Of a stretch of 64,000 bases of DNA, positions 40,710 through 49,597 are shown one piece after another. A model generated the notes under the pieces. It searched no databases and was not told the origin of the DNA. It saw only the letters and a list, made by a program, of their open reading frames with translations. Origin of the DNA: Mycolicibacterium komossense (GTDB taxonomy: Bacteria > Actinomycetota > Actinomycetes > Mycobacteriales > Mycobacteriaceae); assembly GCF_025822605.1 (NCBI RefSeq), contig NZ_JACKTY010000031.1:436-64435 (forward strand), read 5' to 3'. Made by a program: the position numbers and the translations under genes. Position 1 is the stretch's first letter. The number at the start of each line of letters is the position of its first letter.

Positions 40710-41761
40710 AATGCGGCCGCGTTTCGCCTGCGCACCAGCCAGATCAACACCGGTGCGCCGATGAAGGCGGTGACGATACCCGCCGGCAGTTCGCCCGGTC
40801 TGACGACGACCCGGCCCAGCACGTCTGCGGCGAGCAATAGGGCCGGCGCCGCGAAGACGCAGTACGCGCAGATCCAGCGCCAGTCGGGCCCGGTGAACCA
40901 GCGCACCGCGTGCGGCACCATTAGTCCCACGAAGCCGATCGGTCCGGCGGCAGCGGTGGCGGCTCCGGCGAGCAGCGTGACGGCGATGAGCCCGACAACA
41001 CGAGTGCGAATGATGTTTCCGCCCATGGCAACCGCGAGATCGTCGCCGAGGGCGATGGCGTTCAGACCGCGACTGACGTAGAGGCAGCCAGCCACCCCGA
41101 GCACGACGAACGGTGCGACCACCGCGGCGACGGCCAGTGGCCGGCCGTCGAGCGCGCCGGCGTCCCAGTACCGCATCGAGTCGAATGCCCTGGGGTTACG
41201 CAGGCGGATCGAGAACGAGATGCCTTCCATCACCGCACCGATCGCCACGCCCGCCAGCAGCATCCGCACCGGCGTCACCACCGCCCGGCCCGTCATCCCG
41301 ACCAGGTAGACCAGCAGCATCGCGACCAAGGCCCCGAGGAAGGCGAACCAGATGTAGGACCACAGCGAGCGCAGCCCCAGGAAAGCGATCGCCGCGACGA
41401 CGAACAGGCCGGCGCCGGAGTTGATTCCGAGAATCTGGCTGTCGGCCAGGGGGTTTCGGGTCAAGCCCTGGATGAGCGCACCACTGAGCCCCAACGCGAT
41501 TCCCACCACGATCCCGAGAATGGTGCGCGGGATCCGGAGATCGTGCACGATCCACTGGTCGCCGACATCGGTGTAATCGCTGACGGCGCGCCACACCGTG
41601 CCAAGGCCGATGTTCTGCGTGCCGACGGCCAGACTCAGCACACACACCACCGCCAGGGCGGCGACGATGACCGCCAGGCCGACCACGCGGCGGGAGGCGG
41701 GGCCGCTCTCGGAGCGGGCCGTGCGTTCGGTGTCGCCACCGACAGCTGTTGCGATGTCCAA
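40706..41761 (-). CDS. fxuC: Ferric siderophore ABC permease, FecCD family (FepD/FxuC-like)
   Basis: The 351-residue membrane protein has nine to ten hydrophobic spans and the hallmark GLSGALIQGLTRNPLADSQILGINSGA, closer to FepD. It is the second gene of the uptake operon, three bases after the siderophore-interacting protein. The short charged N-terminus (about 25 residues) precedes the first span. The symbol is from memory of the FepD-FxuC relation. Confidence 0.9.
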   Translation of the reverse strand: MDIATAVGGDTERTARSESGPASRRVVGLAVIVAALAVVCVLSLAVGTQNIGLGTVWRAVSDYTDVGDQWIVHDLRIPRTILGIVVGIALGLSGALIQGLTRNPLADSQILGINSGAGLFVVAAIAFLGLRSLWSYIWFAFLGALVAMLLVYLVGMTGRAVVTPVRMLLAGVAIGAVMEGISFSIRLRNPRAFDSMRYWDAGALDGRPLAVAAVVAPFVVLGVAGCLYVSRGLNAIALGDDLAVAMGGNIIRTRVVGLIAVTLLAGAATAAAGPIGFVGLMVPHAVRWFTGPDWRWICAYCVFAAPALLLAADVLGRVVVRPGELPAGIVTAFIGAPVLIWLVRRRNAAAL

Positions 41762-41764
41762 GAG

Positions 41765-42580
41765 TCAGAGCCCGGCGTTTTCGAGGGCGATGTCGTACTC
41801 CTCGGCCGCCAGTTTGTCCCCTTTGCCGTCGGCGAGGGCCTGTTCGTACACCGCCAGCATCTCGTCACTGACGGCTTCGTACCGGCGCTCCCAGGTTTCG
41901 GAGTCGAAGCGCCAGTAGCCGACGATGTCGTACTGGTCCGGCACCCAGGCGTGGGTGCTGCGCAGGTACTTGCGGACCTCGCGGGTGGCGACCGCTTCCC
42001 CGGCGAACCAGCAGTAGCCGCGCCCGTCGGGATGGATGTGAGCACGGACCAACTCGGCCAACCGGCTGGGTGCGTAGCCGTTACCCGTGCCGACCGAGCT
42101 GACCACGGGCAGATTCGGCCGCGCCGGGAGATAGGCCAGGTCGGCCGCATCGGCGACTTCGACGATCACCGTCGCGTGCGTACCGTGCGGAAGTTCGTCG
42201 ATGATCCTGGCCAGGGCGGGCAGCCCGGCCAGATCGGCGATCAGCAACTGCCAGCTGCTGGCCGGCTCCGGCCGATACCAGCTGCGGGCGTGGTCGAACG
42301 TCACCTGGTCGCCGATGCGTGCCGTCCGCGCCCAGTCGCTGGCCACCCCACGTTGGTGCAGGACGAAATCGCAGGTGATCTGGTTGGTGTCCGGCCCACG
42401 ACGGCGGACGGTGTAGTTGCGGCCCGTCTCTTCGTCGGCGGGATCGAAATAAATGCCGAGCGCTTCATCACCGGCCCCCGGCAGCGGCAGTTCGGCCAGG
42501 TGGGGCACGTCGAAGACGACGCGCCGCATCCGCGGTCCGATATCGGCGACTCCGGCGACGACGCCACCCACAATCCCCAT
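41765..42580 (-). CDS. Siderophore-interacting protein (ViuB/SIP flavin ferric-siderophore reductase)
   Basis: The 271-residue protein is a SIP-family flavoprotein. The FAD motif RNYTVRR (~53) and the C-terminal WFAGEAVATREVRKYLR segment (~195-210) with GYWR are characteristic. SIP enzymes reduce Fe(III) held by the siderophore and so release it in the cytoplasm. It is the first gene of the uptake operon SIP-permease-permease-ATPase. An iron box directly touches its start codon, so this promoter is probably IdeR-controlled. The electron donor is not evident. Confidence 0.9.
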   Translation of the reverse strand: MGIVGGVVAGVADIGPRMRRVVFDVPHLAELPLPGAGDEALGIYFDPADEETGRNYTVRRRGPDTNQITCDFVLHQRGVASDWARTARIGDQVTFDHARSWYRPEPASSWQLLIADLAGLPALARIIDELPHGTHATVIVEVADAADLAYLPARPNLPVVSSVGTGNGYAPSRLAELVRAHIHPDGRGYCWFAGEAVATREVRKYLRSTHAWVPDQYDIVGYWRFDSETWERRYEAVSDEMLAVYEQALADGKGDKLAAEEYDIALENAGL

Positions 42581-42599
42581 GCAGTGCAGGCTAACCTAA
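42581..42599. promoter_or_regulatory. Iron box directly upstream of the SIP start codon
   Basis: GCAGTGCAGGCTAACCTAA matches about 14 of 19 positions of the IdeR consensus, with AGGCTAACCTAA exact. It abuts the minus-strand ATG at 42580, again leaving no room for a leader. One half of the dyad is poorly conserved. Confidence 0.78.
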
Positions 42600-42707
42600 T
42601 TCATCTCGCCGGCGGGAAGCGCCCGAGCGCCGTCCCCGACGGTGTCGTCACCAATAAGTCATGGCCAATCGCGCGCGCGGCGGCGAGAATTGGAAGTCGA
42701 TGCTCAG

Positions 42708-43400
42708 ATGACGAAGCGCAGCCGACTCGCACTGATCGCCGCAGGTTGCCTGGCGGTGACGCTGTCGGGCGGCCTGATCGTGCTCGGCGTGCAGGGACTC
42801 GACCGCGTCGACACCGACGACGACGACACTTCATATAGCGAGCAAGCATCCGACCTGTCCGCTCTCACCGAGTCCATGCTCATCGAAGAGAACGTTGTCC
42901 CGCCCGTCGCGGGCACCACCTGGGGTCGGATGGTGGCGGTGCCCCGCGGGGTTGCGCCCCCGGTGTCGCCACCGGATTGCGGACTCTTCCTGTCGCAGGC
43001 CGAGGCCTCCCAGGAAGGACTGGCGATGCGCTCGGCCAGGGGCACCGCAATCGGCATCGAACTGGCGATCACCGACACCGCGCAGGATCTGGGCGCCCTC
43101 GCGCACGAGTGCAGTTCGTTCACCTTCGACGGCGGTCCGACCCAGTCGAGCGTCGAGTTGGCGCCGCTGGATGTTCCCAACCTGCCGGCAGGCACGATCG
43201 CCACGGTGATGCATTGCCGGTCGGTCACCGGCGGAAAGACCACCAGCTGGGATATCGCACTGATCGCCGGTTACTACCGCGGTGTCCTGGTCAGCGCGCA
43301 GTACACCCCGGGGCCGGTCGGCGGCCCATTCGATCCTCGGCTGGCCGCCAGCCTCCCCGGCATCTACACCGCTCAGATCGAGCGGCTCGACGAGGCTTAG
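42708..43400 (+). CDS. Membrane-anchored or secreted protein of unknown function
   Basis: The 230-residue protein has an N-terminal hydrophobic segment (LALIAAGCLAVTLSGGLIVLGV, ~6-27) followed by an acidic stretch and an extracellular-type domain with three Cys (in PPDCGLF, HECSSF and MHCRS). It resembles the many mycobacterial anchored sensor-like or lipoprotein domains, but I do not recognise the family. The segment contains AAGC, which is a poor lipobox. ATG 42708 was chosen because the longer frame has no signal. Divergent from the SIP gene; its last codon is 105 bases from the cdh stop. Confidence 0.75.
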   Translation: MTKRSRLALIAAGCLAVTLSGGLIVLGVQGLDRVDTDDDDTSYSEQASDLSALTESMLIEENVVPPVAGTTWGRMVAVPRGVAPPVSPPDCGLFLSQAEASQEGLAMRSARGTAIGIELAITDTAQDLGALAHECSSFTFDGGPTQSSVELAPLDVPNLPAGTIATVMHCRSVTGGKTTSWDIALIAGYYRGVLVSAQYTPGPVGGPFDPRLAASLPGIYTAQIERLDEA

Positions 43401-43505
43401 CCGATCACCAGGTCGCCCCATTTCTGCACAACCACCTGGACCGCGCGATCGTTGCGGCGTTGGGAAGTGTTTAACCGAGGTGCCCGCTTAGTCAGCGAAT
43501 TGCGG

Positions 43506-44342
43506 TTAGGTAGCCGGTGGCGGTGGGCAGTACCCGTGGTCCTGCAGCTCTTCGCCCTCTGCCAGATCACCGGTCGCACGGTCGACCTGCCCCGCGAGAA
43601 TCACGAATCCGGGCGTGCCGTCGGGAGCCTCGGTTCCGACCACCACCAGCGTCCGGCTCCCCATATCGCCACGGGCGCCAGGAACACCATCCGCCAAGGC
43701 GACGAACGGGTTGACGGCGTCGAGGTTGTCACCTTCGACAGCGATGGCCTGATACGGGTGCCCTGCCAACGGCACCGGGAACGGCGCCCAGCGGCGACCG
43801 ATATCGCCCGCGTGCTCGTTCAATGCCGACCGCACCGGTGCACTCACACAGTCGATGTGGATGTGCAGCTGGTTCTGCGAACGAGCGTCCGCCGAGTTGA
43901 TCGCCAGGCTCACCCAGTCCCGCGGGAGCGACCAGCCTGCCCGCTGGTCGACGAAGGTCCTGGCCCGCCAGGCGGCGTCGAAGTAGTTTGCGGCGCCCGG
44001 CGCCAGAACCTCGGGGCTCTCGATCCCCGCGATGCGTGCAGTCGGGATGAGAAGGAACTGGTTGTTCCCGACGAGGTCCTTTAACACCGCGTAGCCGGTC
44101 TGCTGGCCGGCGTCCTTGCCGCCGCTGAGATCGACTAGTGCGCACGGTGCCGGATCGTCGTGCAGCTGTTCGTCGGGCAGACACTTGTCGTGGACGATGG
44201 CCCACAGCGCATTGGGATCCGCGCCTGCGGTGGCGATGGTGGGAACCGAAACAACCAGAACAGCCGCAAGAAGTGCGGTACACCGAGCCGCGATCCGAGA
44301 CACGCGAGTCAGCGTACGCACGCGGCGAGGCGCAGGCGGCAC
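43506..44342 (-). CDS. cdh: CDP-diacylglycerol pyrophosphatase (Cdh)
   Basis: The 278-residue product has a signal peptide (ALLAAVLVVSVPTIATAGADP) and the Cdh/HIT-like core: CLPDEQ, NQFLLIPTARIAGIESPEVL, and the catalytic-type NQLHIHIDCV motif (HxHxD) near residue 155. Cdh hydrolyses CDP-diacylglycerol to CMP and phosphatidate at the membrane; Rv2289 is the M. tuberculosis member. ATG 44342 is the outermost start; a GTG at 44303 (VSRIAARC) would give a more usual signal-peptide length. It is a single gene. Confidence 0.88.
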   Translation of the reverse strand: MPPAPRRVRTLTRVSRIAARCTALLAAVLVVSVPTIATAGADPNALWAIVHDKCLPDEQLHDDPAPCALVDLSGGKDAGQQTGYAVLKDLVGNNQFLLIPTARIAGIESPEVLAPGAANYFDAAWRARTFVDQRAGWSLPRDWVSLAINSADARSQNQLHIHIDCVSAPVRSALNEHAGDIGRRWAPFPVPLAGHPYQAIAVEGDNLDAVNPFVALADGVPGARGDMGSRTLVVVGTEAPDGTPGFVILAGQVDRATGDLAEGEELQDHGYCPPPPAT

Positions 44343-44414
44343 TGTCGACCGAGGCGGCGACTCATGGCCGATTCCCCTACCGTCACCGGCCGGCGTTGGG
44401 GTGACCCGCGAGTC

Positions 44415-44978
44415 CTATTCTGCGGTTACCGCTTTCAGCTTCGCCAGGGTATCCCGGACCACCACGGGGAAACTTCGCTGATTGCCAGGATCGATCCAGA
44501 GCGTGAATGCGACTTTGAACACGGAGATCCCCGCCTCTGCCGTCAGTGTCGCCGCGGGGTCACCGACTCCGCGGCCACGCAAAGCCTCGGCGACCGCCTC
44601 GGACAAGGCGGCCATCTTGATCAGCTCGCGCTCCTGCAGGCTCGGATTCGCACTGATCACCGCCTGCCGCTGGCGCGCGTGTTCGATGCGGCCCTCGAAA
44701 ACACCGACGACGGCGTCGAGGGCCGTCGCGACGGCGTCGATGGGGGCCACCGATTCGGGCGCTCCGGCAACGGCGTCGGCGAGGAGCGCCTGCAGACCAG
44801 CTGAACCAGCGAACAGCACCTCACGCTTGTCGCTGAAGTACCGGAAGTACGTCCGCTCGGTCAGTCCGGCGCGCGCGGCGATATCGGCCACCGTGGTCGG
44901 TTCGAATCCCCGCTCGCCGAAGAGCTCCAACGCCGCCTTCTGCAGGCGGCCGATCGCATCCGGCTCCCATCGACTCAT
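44415..44978 (-). CDS. TetR/AcrR-family transcriptional regulator
   Basis: The 187-residue protein starts with a TetR DNA-binding domain: LFGERGFEPTTVADIAARAGLTERTYFRYFSDKREVL (~18-55). A ligand-binding C-terminal part follows. ATG 44978 was chosen because the frame open to 45677 lies across the divergent gene. Its start is 84 bases from the divergent NAD-dependent epimerase, and two near-identical 19-base sites lie between them, so it most likely represses both genes. The effector is unknown. Confidence 0.9.
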   Translation of the reverse strand: MSRWEPDAIGRLQKAALELFGERGFEPTTVADIAARAGLTERTYFRYFSDKREVLFAGSAGLQALLADAVAGAPESVAPIDAVATALDAVVGVFEGRIEHARQRQAVISANPSLQERELIKMAALSEAVAEALRGRGVGDPAATLTAEAGISVFKVAFTLWIDPGNQRSFPVVVRDTLAKLKAVTAE

Positions 44979-44994
44979 CCGAGGATAGTAATTG

Positions 44995-45046
44995 ATGACA
45001 GGAGCTGACATCAGGACTACGGTGACCATGACAGTAGCTGACATCA
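44995..45046. promoter_or_regulatory. Duplicated TetR-type operator
   Basis: atgacaggagctgacatca (44995-45013) and atgacagtagctgacatca (45028-45046) differ at one base and are 33 bases apart, about three helical turns. Each has partial dyad symmetry ATGxCAGxxxCTGxCAT. They fill the gap between the divergent TetR and epimerase genes. Confidence 0.75.
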
Positions 45047-45062
45047 CTTTGCGGAGGTTCTC

Positions 45063-45977
45063 ATGCGTGTTCTCGTCACCGGTGCGTCCGGCTGGATCGG
45101 CTCCGCCGTCGTTCCCGACCTCATCGGCGCTGGTCATCAGGTGGTCGGCCTCGCCAGGTCGGAGGCCTCCGCGCAGGGGCTGACGGCCGCGGGAGCCGAG
45201 GCCCTGCGCGGCGACCTGGACGATCTCGATGTCCTGCGCTCTGCCGCAGCGGATTCCGATGGCGTCATCCACCTGGCGTTCAAGCACGACGTCGCCTTCT
45301 CCGGCGATTTCGACAGTGCGGTCGAGGCCGATCGTCGCGTCATCGAGGTGTTCGGTGACGCGCTCGCCGGGTCCGACAAACCCTTGGTCCTCGCATCCGG
45401 AATCGTCGGGGTGGCACTCGGCACGGTGGCCACCGAGGAGGACGGTCGCGATGTCGACCCGAATACGACAGTCGGCGGCCCAGCAGGTCGGCAAGCAAAT
45501 GCGGCGCTGGTGCTGGCGCTGGCCCAGCGGGGCGTGCGCTCCTCGGTACTTCGGCTTCCCCCGACCGTCCACGGCGAAGGTGACAACGGCTTCATCCCCC
45601 GCGCCATCGACGCCGACCGTGATAAGGGGGTCGCGGGCTACATCGGCGACGGCACCAACCGCTGGCCGGCCGTACACCGGATCGACGCCGCCCGCTTGTT
45701 CCGTCTCGCACTCGAAAACGCGCCGGCCGCAACGGTGTTACACGCGGTGGCCGATGAGGGCGTGCCGCTGCGGGAGGTCGCCGAGGTGATCGGGCGACAC
45801 CTCGACATCCCGGTGACCGCTCTCTCGCCGGAGGCTGCCGGCGAGCATTTCGGTTGGCTCGGCGGCTTTCTCGGTGTCGACACCCCCGCGTCCAGCGCCA
45901 TCACCCAGGAGCTCATGGGCTGGCGCCCCACCCAGCCGGGGCTGATCGAGGATCTCGACAAGGGCCACTACTTCTGA
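45063..45977 (+). CDS. NAD(P)-dependent epimerase/dehydratase (extended SDR)
   Basis: The 304-residue protein has the N-terminal dinucleotide motif VTGASGWIGSAV (~5-16), then the D-rich GDLDDLD loop and central SGIVGVALG. The conserved catalytic Tyr-x-x-x-Lys pair is not obvious in the expected place: GRQANAALVLA stands where YxxxK is usual. This resembles atypical SDRs that bind NAD(P)H without standard catalysis. A GGAGG ribosome-binding site precedes ATG 45063. It is divergent from and probably repressed by the TetR protein. Substrate unknown. Confidence 0.85.
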   Translation: MRVLVTGASGWIGSAVVPDLIGAGHQVVGLARSEASAQGLTAAGAEALRGDLDDLDVLRSAAADSDGVIHLAFKHDVAFSGDFDSAVEADRRVIEVFGDALAGSDKPLVLASGIVGVALGTVATEEDGRDVDPNTTVGGPAGRQANAALVLALAQRGVRSSVLRLPPTVHGEGDNGFIPRAIDADRDKGVAGYIGDGTNRWPAVHRIDAARLFRLALENAPAATVLHAVADEGVPLREVAEVIGRHLDIPVTALSPEAAGEHFGWLGGFLGVDTPASSAITQELMGWRPTQPGLIEDLDKGHYF

Positions 45978-46085
45978 TCGACCAGCAGGCTCCTCATAGC
46001 GACGTGCCCTTCTCGTCGCAGCTGCTCCAGTTCGCTTCTGGTCCCGGCCAATTGCCCAGGGCGGACGAGAGCGGACATCGTCGGC

Positions 46086-46937
46086 TCAACGCCGCCAGAA
46101 GTCGTACTCGTCGCGGCCGGGCCGGAATCCGGCCGCCTCGACGATGTCGACGGCCACGTCGAACAGCCGACCCACCCGAAGCGGAACATGGGCGTCGCTG
46201 CCGAATGACACCGCACCGCCGCCCTCCTCGTACCACCAGCGCATCAGCGTGGTCGAGGCGAGCGGGCTGGTGGTGTTGAGCTCAAGCGCCCGATCGGAAC
46301 TCGCGAGCGCGCGGAAGGCCGCCCGGTACTCCTCCTCGAAATCTGCCTCGCGGTACTCCCCCTCGCGGGCGGCGGGCCAGTATCGACGCGGGTAGTCGCA
46401 GTGCGCCAGCACCTGGAACACCCCGGAACCCTCGACCAGTCGGAGGAGCTCTTCGAAGTAGTCGCGAACGACGACGTGTGCCGGTAGCTGGCGAAACAGC
46501 CGGTCCGCGTAGATCAGCCGGCCGTTGTGCACGACCGAATGCAATGAGCCGAGCACCCGCTCGAAGCGGCCCTGCGCGAGCACGGCCGTCACACTTCCCT
46601 CGAAGTGATGCGGCTCGCCGGCTTCGATACCGGAGAGGATGCGCAGGTCCGGGAACATGCCCCGGCATCGTTCGATACTGGCCAGGTATCCCTCGATGTC
46701 GATCGCGTGCACCCGTTCACGCTCGGCGATCTCCGCCGGGACATCCGCGGATTGCGCGACATCGCCCGCGGGGGGCGGGTGGTCGTGGTCGCCCCACTCG
46801 GTGAAATCGACATGCTCGGTGAACGCGATCGACGGCAGGCCGACCTCGACCGCGCGGCGGCAGGTCTCTTCCATCGACGCGTTGACGCCGGTGTCCCAGG
46901 AGAATTCGGAGTGCACGTGATTATCGGCGGGAAGCAT
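46086..46937 (-). CDS. PHP-domain phosphoesterase (histidinol-phosphatase family)
   Basis: The 283-residue protein has PHP metal motifs: DNHVHSEFSWD at the N-terminus, AFTEHVDFTEW (~38), GIEAGEPHH (~102), a central LGSLHS, AHCDYPRR, and a final FGSDAHVP. These suit a three-metal phosphoesterase of the HisK type. Whether it hydrolyses histidinol phosphate or another phosphate ester is not decided by sequence, and no his genes are nearby. Single gene on the minus strand; 45978-46085 contains nothing I recognise. Confidence 0.85.
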   Translation of the reverse strand: MLPADNHVHSEFSWDTGVNASMEETCRRAVEVGLPSIAFTEHVDFTEWGDHDHPPPAGDVAQSADVPAEIAERERVHAIDIEGYLASIERCRGMFPDLRILSGIEAGEPHHFEGSVTAVLAQGRFERVLGSLHSVVHNGRLIYADRLFRQLPAHVVVRDYFEELLRLVEGSGVFQVLAHCDYPRRYWPAAREGEYREADFEEEYRAAFRALASSDRALELNTTSPLASTTLMRWWYEEGGGAVSFGSDAHVPLRVGRLFDVAVDIVEAAGFRPGRDEYDFWRR

Positions 46938-47001
46938 CGCGACAATCGTCGCACGGCTGACGCCGCGCCAGTCGGGGCCGGCGCCATCTGATCCGGCCTA
47001 T

Positions 47002-47652
47002 TCAGCCAGGTTTCACCCAGCGCCACTGACACAACGACCACGGTTCGGCTGTCGGCAGGGAGTCGCGCACCGCGGTGAAGACCCCAGGCCACTGCACGGC
47101 GTCGTAGTCGTCGCCGGAGAGCCAGCCACCGCAGACAACTTTGGGACCCCAGGCGGCGATATCTGCGGCGACGCTGTCGTAGTCGTGCCTGGCGTCGATG
47201 TGCACCCAGGCCAGGGAACCGTCGGCGAACAGCGCCGAGGCGGGCACCGATGCTCCGATCACCAGGTGGACCCGGTCGGCGAACCCACAATCGATGATGT
47301 TGCGGTGCAACTGCCCCGCGAAGGTGCCCCCGCCGTCGGCGACCGCCGCACCGTGGGCGTTGATCGCACGGCGCCCCTCCGGACCACTGCCGCGGCAGGT
47401 GTCGACTCCCACGATCGTGATTCGCCGGCCGTTGGCGGTGACGGCCTCGGCCAGCGAGCACAGGCTCTTGCCCAGATAGTTGCCGACTTCGACGAAGACG
47501 CTGCCGTCTGGGAAGTGCGCCACCGCCTCGTCCTGCGCGTCGCGCCACTGGAACCAGCCGGGGATGTCCTGCCAACGCAGAACTGGGGCATGGCCGCCGG
47601 CCGGTGCGGTGTCCGTCACGCAGTGCACGTACCCCGTCGTTCGGTCGCGCAA
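47002..47652 (-). CDS. Class I SAM-dependent methyltransferase
   Basis: The 216-residue protein has the Rossmann-type SAM motif FVEVGNYLGKSLCSL (~49-63), an acidic end of strand 2 (VGVDTCRG) and a later WVHIDARHDYDSVAADI segment, which resembles the Methyltransf_24-type cluster. The sequence ends close after the last strand. The acceptor is not known. A GTG 11 codons inside (VTDTAPAGG) is an alternative start. It is divergent from the cutinase gene, 37 bases away. Confidence 0.78.
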   Translation of the reverse strand: MRDRTTGYVHCVTDTAPAGGHAPVLRWQDIPGWFQWRDAQDEAVAHFPDGSVFVEVGNYLGKSLCSLAEAVTANGRRITIVGVDTCRGSGPEGRRAINAHGAAVADGGGTFAGQLHRNIIDCGFADRVHLVIGASVPASALFADGSLAWVHIDARHDYDSVAADIAAWGPKVVCGGWLSGDDYDAVQWPGVFTAVRDSLPTAEPWSLCQWRWVKPG

Positions 47653-47689
47653 TCCGGTCCGCTGACGAACGCTCGGGCAGACTGAAACG

Positions 47690-48424
47690 ATGGACGGACG
47701 CTACGCAGTTCGGGGAGCAACCGGCGGGCAACGCGGTGCGGCGCCGACCGGAGCCGGGACGTCGGTCCTGGGAATCATCCGGATCCTCGCCGCGGCCCCG
47801 ATGGCGGCATCGGCACTGTTGGGTGTGCCCACGGCACCGGCGTCAGCTGCAGCCTGCCCCGATGTGGAGGTGATCTTCGCTCGCGGTACCACCGAAGCGC
47901 CCGGCGTCGGCGGGATCGGCCAGTCCTTCGTCGACGATGTCCGGTCGAGGGTCAGCCCGAAATCCGTCGGGGTGTACGCGGTGCAGTATCCGGCGAGTAC
48001 CGACTTCCCGACCGGGGTGATCGGCATCGGCGACGCCAGCGCCCATATCCAAAACACCGCGGCGAACTGCCCGAACACCAGGATCGTGCTGGGCGGCTAC
48101 TCGCAGGGCGCCGCGGTGATGGGCTTCGTCACCGCCGATGCGATACCCGCCGGGTCGCCACCCGGCGCACCGTCGCCGATGCCTGCGAGCGTGGCTGACC
48201 ACGTCGCGGCGGTCGCGCTGTTCGGTAAACCGTCACCCAAATTCATGGCCGCGGTCGAGGAGCCGACCGTCACCATCGGTCCGCTGTACGCAGACAAAAC
48301 CACCGACCTGTGTGTGCCGGGAGACCCGGTGTGCTCCGACGGCGGCAGCGTCGCCAACCACGGCCGCTATGTGCCGACCGGACTCGTCGACCAGGCGGCG
48401 ACGTTCGTGGCCGCCCGCGTCTAG
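47690..48424 (+). CDS. Cutinase-family secreted esterase (CFP21-like)
   Basis: The 244-residue protein has a long N-terminal region with a hydrophobic signal (ILAAAPMAASALLGVPTAPASA, ~32-53) and a mature alpha/beta-hydrolase of the cutinase family. The nucleophile is S138 in GGYSQGAAV; the Asp is in LCVPGDPVC and the His in VANHGRYV. Cysteine spacing fits two disulfides. Mycobacterial cutinases (Culp) are secreted esterases or phospholipases acting on lipids. An internal start closer to the signal peptide is possible. Confidence 0.9.
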   Translation: MDGRYAVRGATGGQRGAAPTGAGTSVLGIIRILAAAPMAASALLGVPTAPASAAACPDVEVIFARGTTEAPGVGGIGQSFVDDVRSRVSPKSVGVYAVQYPASTDFPTGVIGIGDASAHIQNTAANCPNTRIVLGGYSQGAAVMGFVTADAIPAGSPPGAPSPMPASVADHVAAVALFGKPSPKFMAAVEEPTVTIGPLYADKTTDLCVPGDPVCSDGGSVANHGRYVPTGLVDQAATFVAARV

Positions 48425-48439
48425 CGGCGCCGCACTCGC

Positions 48440-49486
48440 CTACGCCAAGCGCGGGTCGATCAGATACTTGCTGCCCCGTCCGAGCGCCATATCCTCCAGG
48501 CTCTCCACCAGCCGGTCCAGCGGCCGGACCTCGGTGATCAGATCCTGGCCGTCCAGTTGGCCACTCTCGATGAGCCGCAGGGCCCGCTCGACGTAGAGAG
48601 GCTCATGATGGAAGACACCCTTGATCGTGTACTCGAAGTAGTGCATATCGTTGGCGTTGAGCGAGAACTCCGCACCGACCGGCGGGCCACCGAACATCAC
48701 GGCGGTACCACCCGGCCGGATGCATTTGGCGGTCTGCTCCCACACCGCAGGCAGGCCGACGGCTTCGATAGCGACGTCGGCACCCTTCCCGTGCGGGGTA
48801 AGTAAGCGCACTGCCGCGGCCACCTCGTCAGTACCTTCGTACTGCGAGATGTCGACAATTTCCTTCGCGCCCATCTTCTTTGCGGCATCCAGACGGAAGG
48901 GCGACTGGTCGACGGCGATGACATGTGCCCCACGCAACGTCGCCAATTTGATGAACATCTGACCGATGGGGCCCGAACCATTCACTGCCACAACGTCACC
49001 GAGCTCGATTCCACTGACGTACATGCCGTGGACAACGGTCGCCAGCGGCTCCAGTGGAGCCACCGACGCAAAGGCGGTGCTGTCGGCGATCTGATAGGTA
49101 TTGCGCGCAACGATAGGCGCGGGAATGACGACCTCTTCGGCGAAGGCTCCGTTGAGGAACTGCAGGTTCTCGCACAGGCTCTGCCGGTTGGCTTTACACG
49201 CCCAGCAGCCGCCGCACGGCGCGGAGTTCGCGGCGACGACCCGCATTCCCGGCTCGAAAGCGGTGACACCCTCGCCAACTCGGGAGACGACACCGGCGAA
49301 CTCGTGGCCGAACGGCGCGGGGTAGCTCTTGAACAGCTTGTGGTGACCCCGTCGGTACGCCTTGAGATCGGTACCGCAGGTGGCGGCGCCGTGGACCGTC
49401 ACGGCGATCTCGCCGGGGCCGGGCTCCCGGGTCTCGACCTCTTCGATCCGCAGATCCCCTGGCCCGTAGAACACTGCGGCTCTCAT
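48440..49486 (-). CDS. Zinc-dependent medium-chain alcohol/polyol dehydrogenase
   Basis: The 348-residue protein has the catalytic-zinc residues in ATCGTD and GHEFAG, the structural-zinc cluster CGGCWACKANRQSLC (four Cys), and the NAD domain with VNGSGPIGQMFIKLA. It belongs with sorbitol or threonine dehydrogenase-like enzymes that oxidise a secondary alcohol with NAD(P)+. An A/T-rich upstream region holds TGTTA half-sites like those in the sugar island. The position next to a DeoR regulator, sugar-binding lipoprotein, class II aldolase and FGGY kinase suggests a polyol or rare sugar as substrate. Confidence 0.88.
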   Translation of the reverse strand: MRAAVFYGPGDLRIEEVETREPGPGEIAVTVHGAATCGTDLKAYRRGHHKLFKSYPAPFGHEFAGVVSRVGEGVTAFEPGMRVVAANSAPCGGCWACKANRQSLCENLQFLNGAFAEEVVIPAPIVARNTYQIADSTAFASVAPLEPLATVVHGMYVSGIELGDVVAVNGSGPIGQMFIKLATLRGAHVIAVDQSPFRLDAAKKMGAKEIVDISQYEGTDEVAAAVRLLTPHGKGADVAIEAVGLPAVWEQTAKCIRPGGTAVMFGGPPVGAEFSLNANDMHYFEYTIKGVFHHEPLYVERALRLIESGQLDGQDLITEVRPLDRLVESLEDMALGRGSKYLIDPRLA

Positions 49487-49530
49487 TCAGGTCATTCCCT
49501 TCGTCGGACGGACTTCCCGTCGCCACGCCA

Positions 49531-49565
49531 AAGATAACATAAATAACGTTTGATTTAACATAGAA
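49531..49565. promoter_or_regulatory. A/T-rich promoter region with repeated TGTTA-type half-sites
   Basis: On the minus strand this stretch reads ATGTTA, then ACGTTA, then ATGTTA within 27 bases, starting 45 bases upstream of the dehydrogenase ATG. The half-sites resemble the arms of the palindrome at 52267-52289, so the same DeoR-type regulator may bind. It is strikingly A/T-rich for this genome. Confidence 0.45.
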
Positions 49566-49597
49566 AATGGTGACTGATCGGCCACCGGAGGCGAACG

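Noticed and set aside
43470..43520. ttaggtagcc as a fourth iron box near the cdh 3' end
   Set aside because: Poor match over 19 positions and located at gene ends, not at a promoter.
44979..45677. N-terminal extension of the TetR frame to 420 codons
   Set aside because: It lies antisense to the epimerase gene and across the duplicated operator; the helix-turn-helix begins just after ATG 44978.
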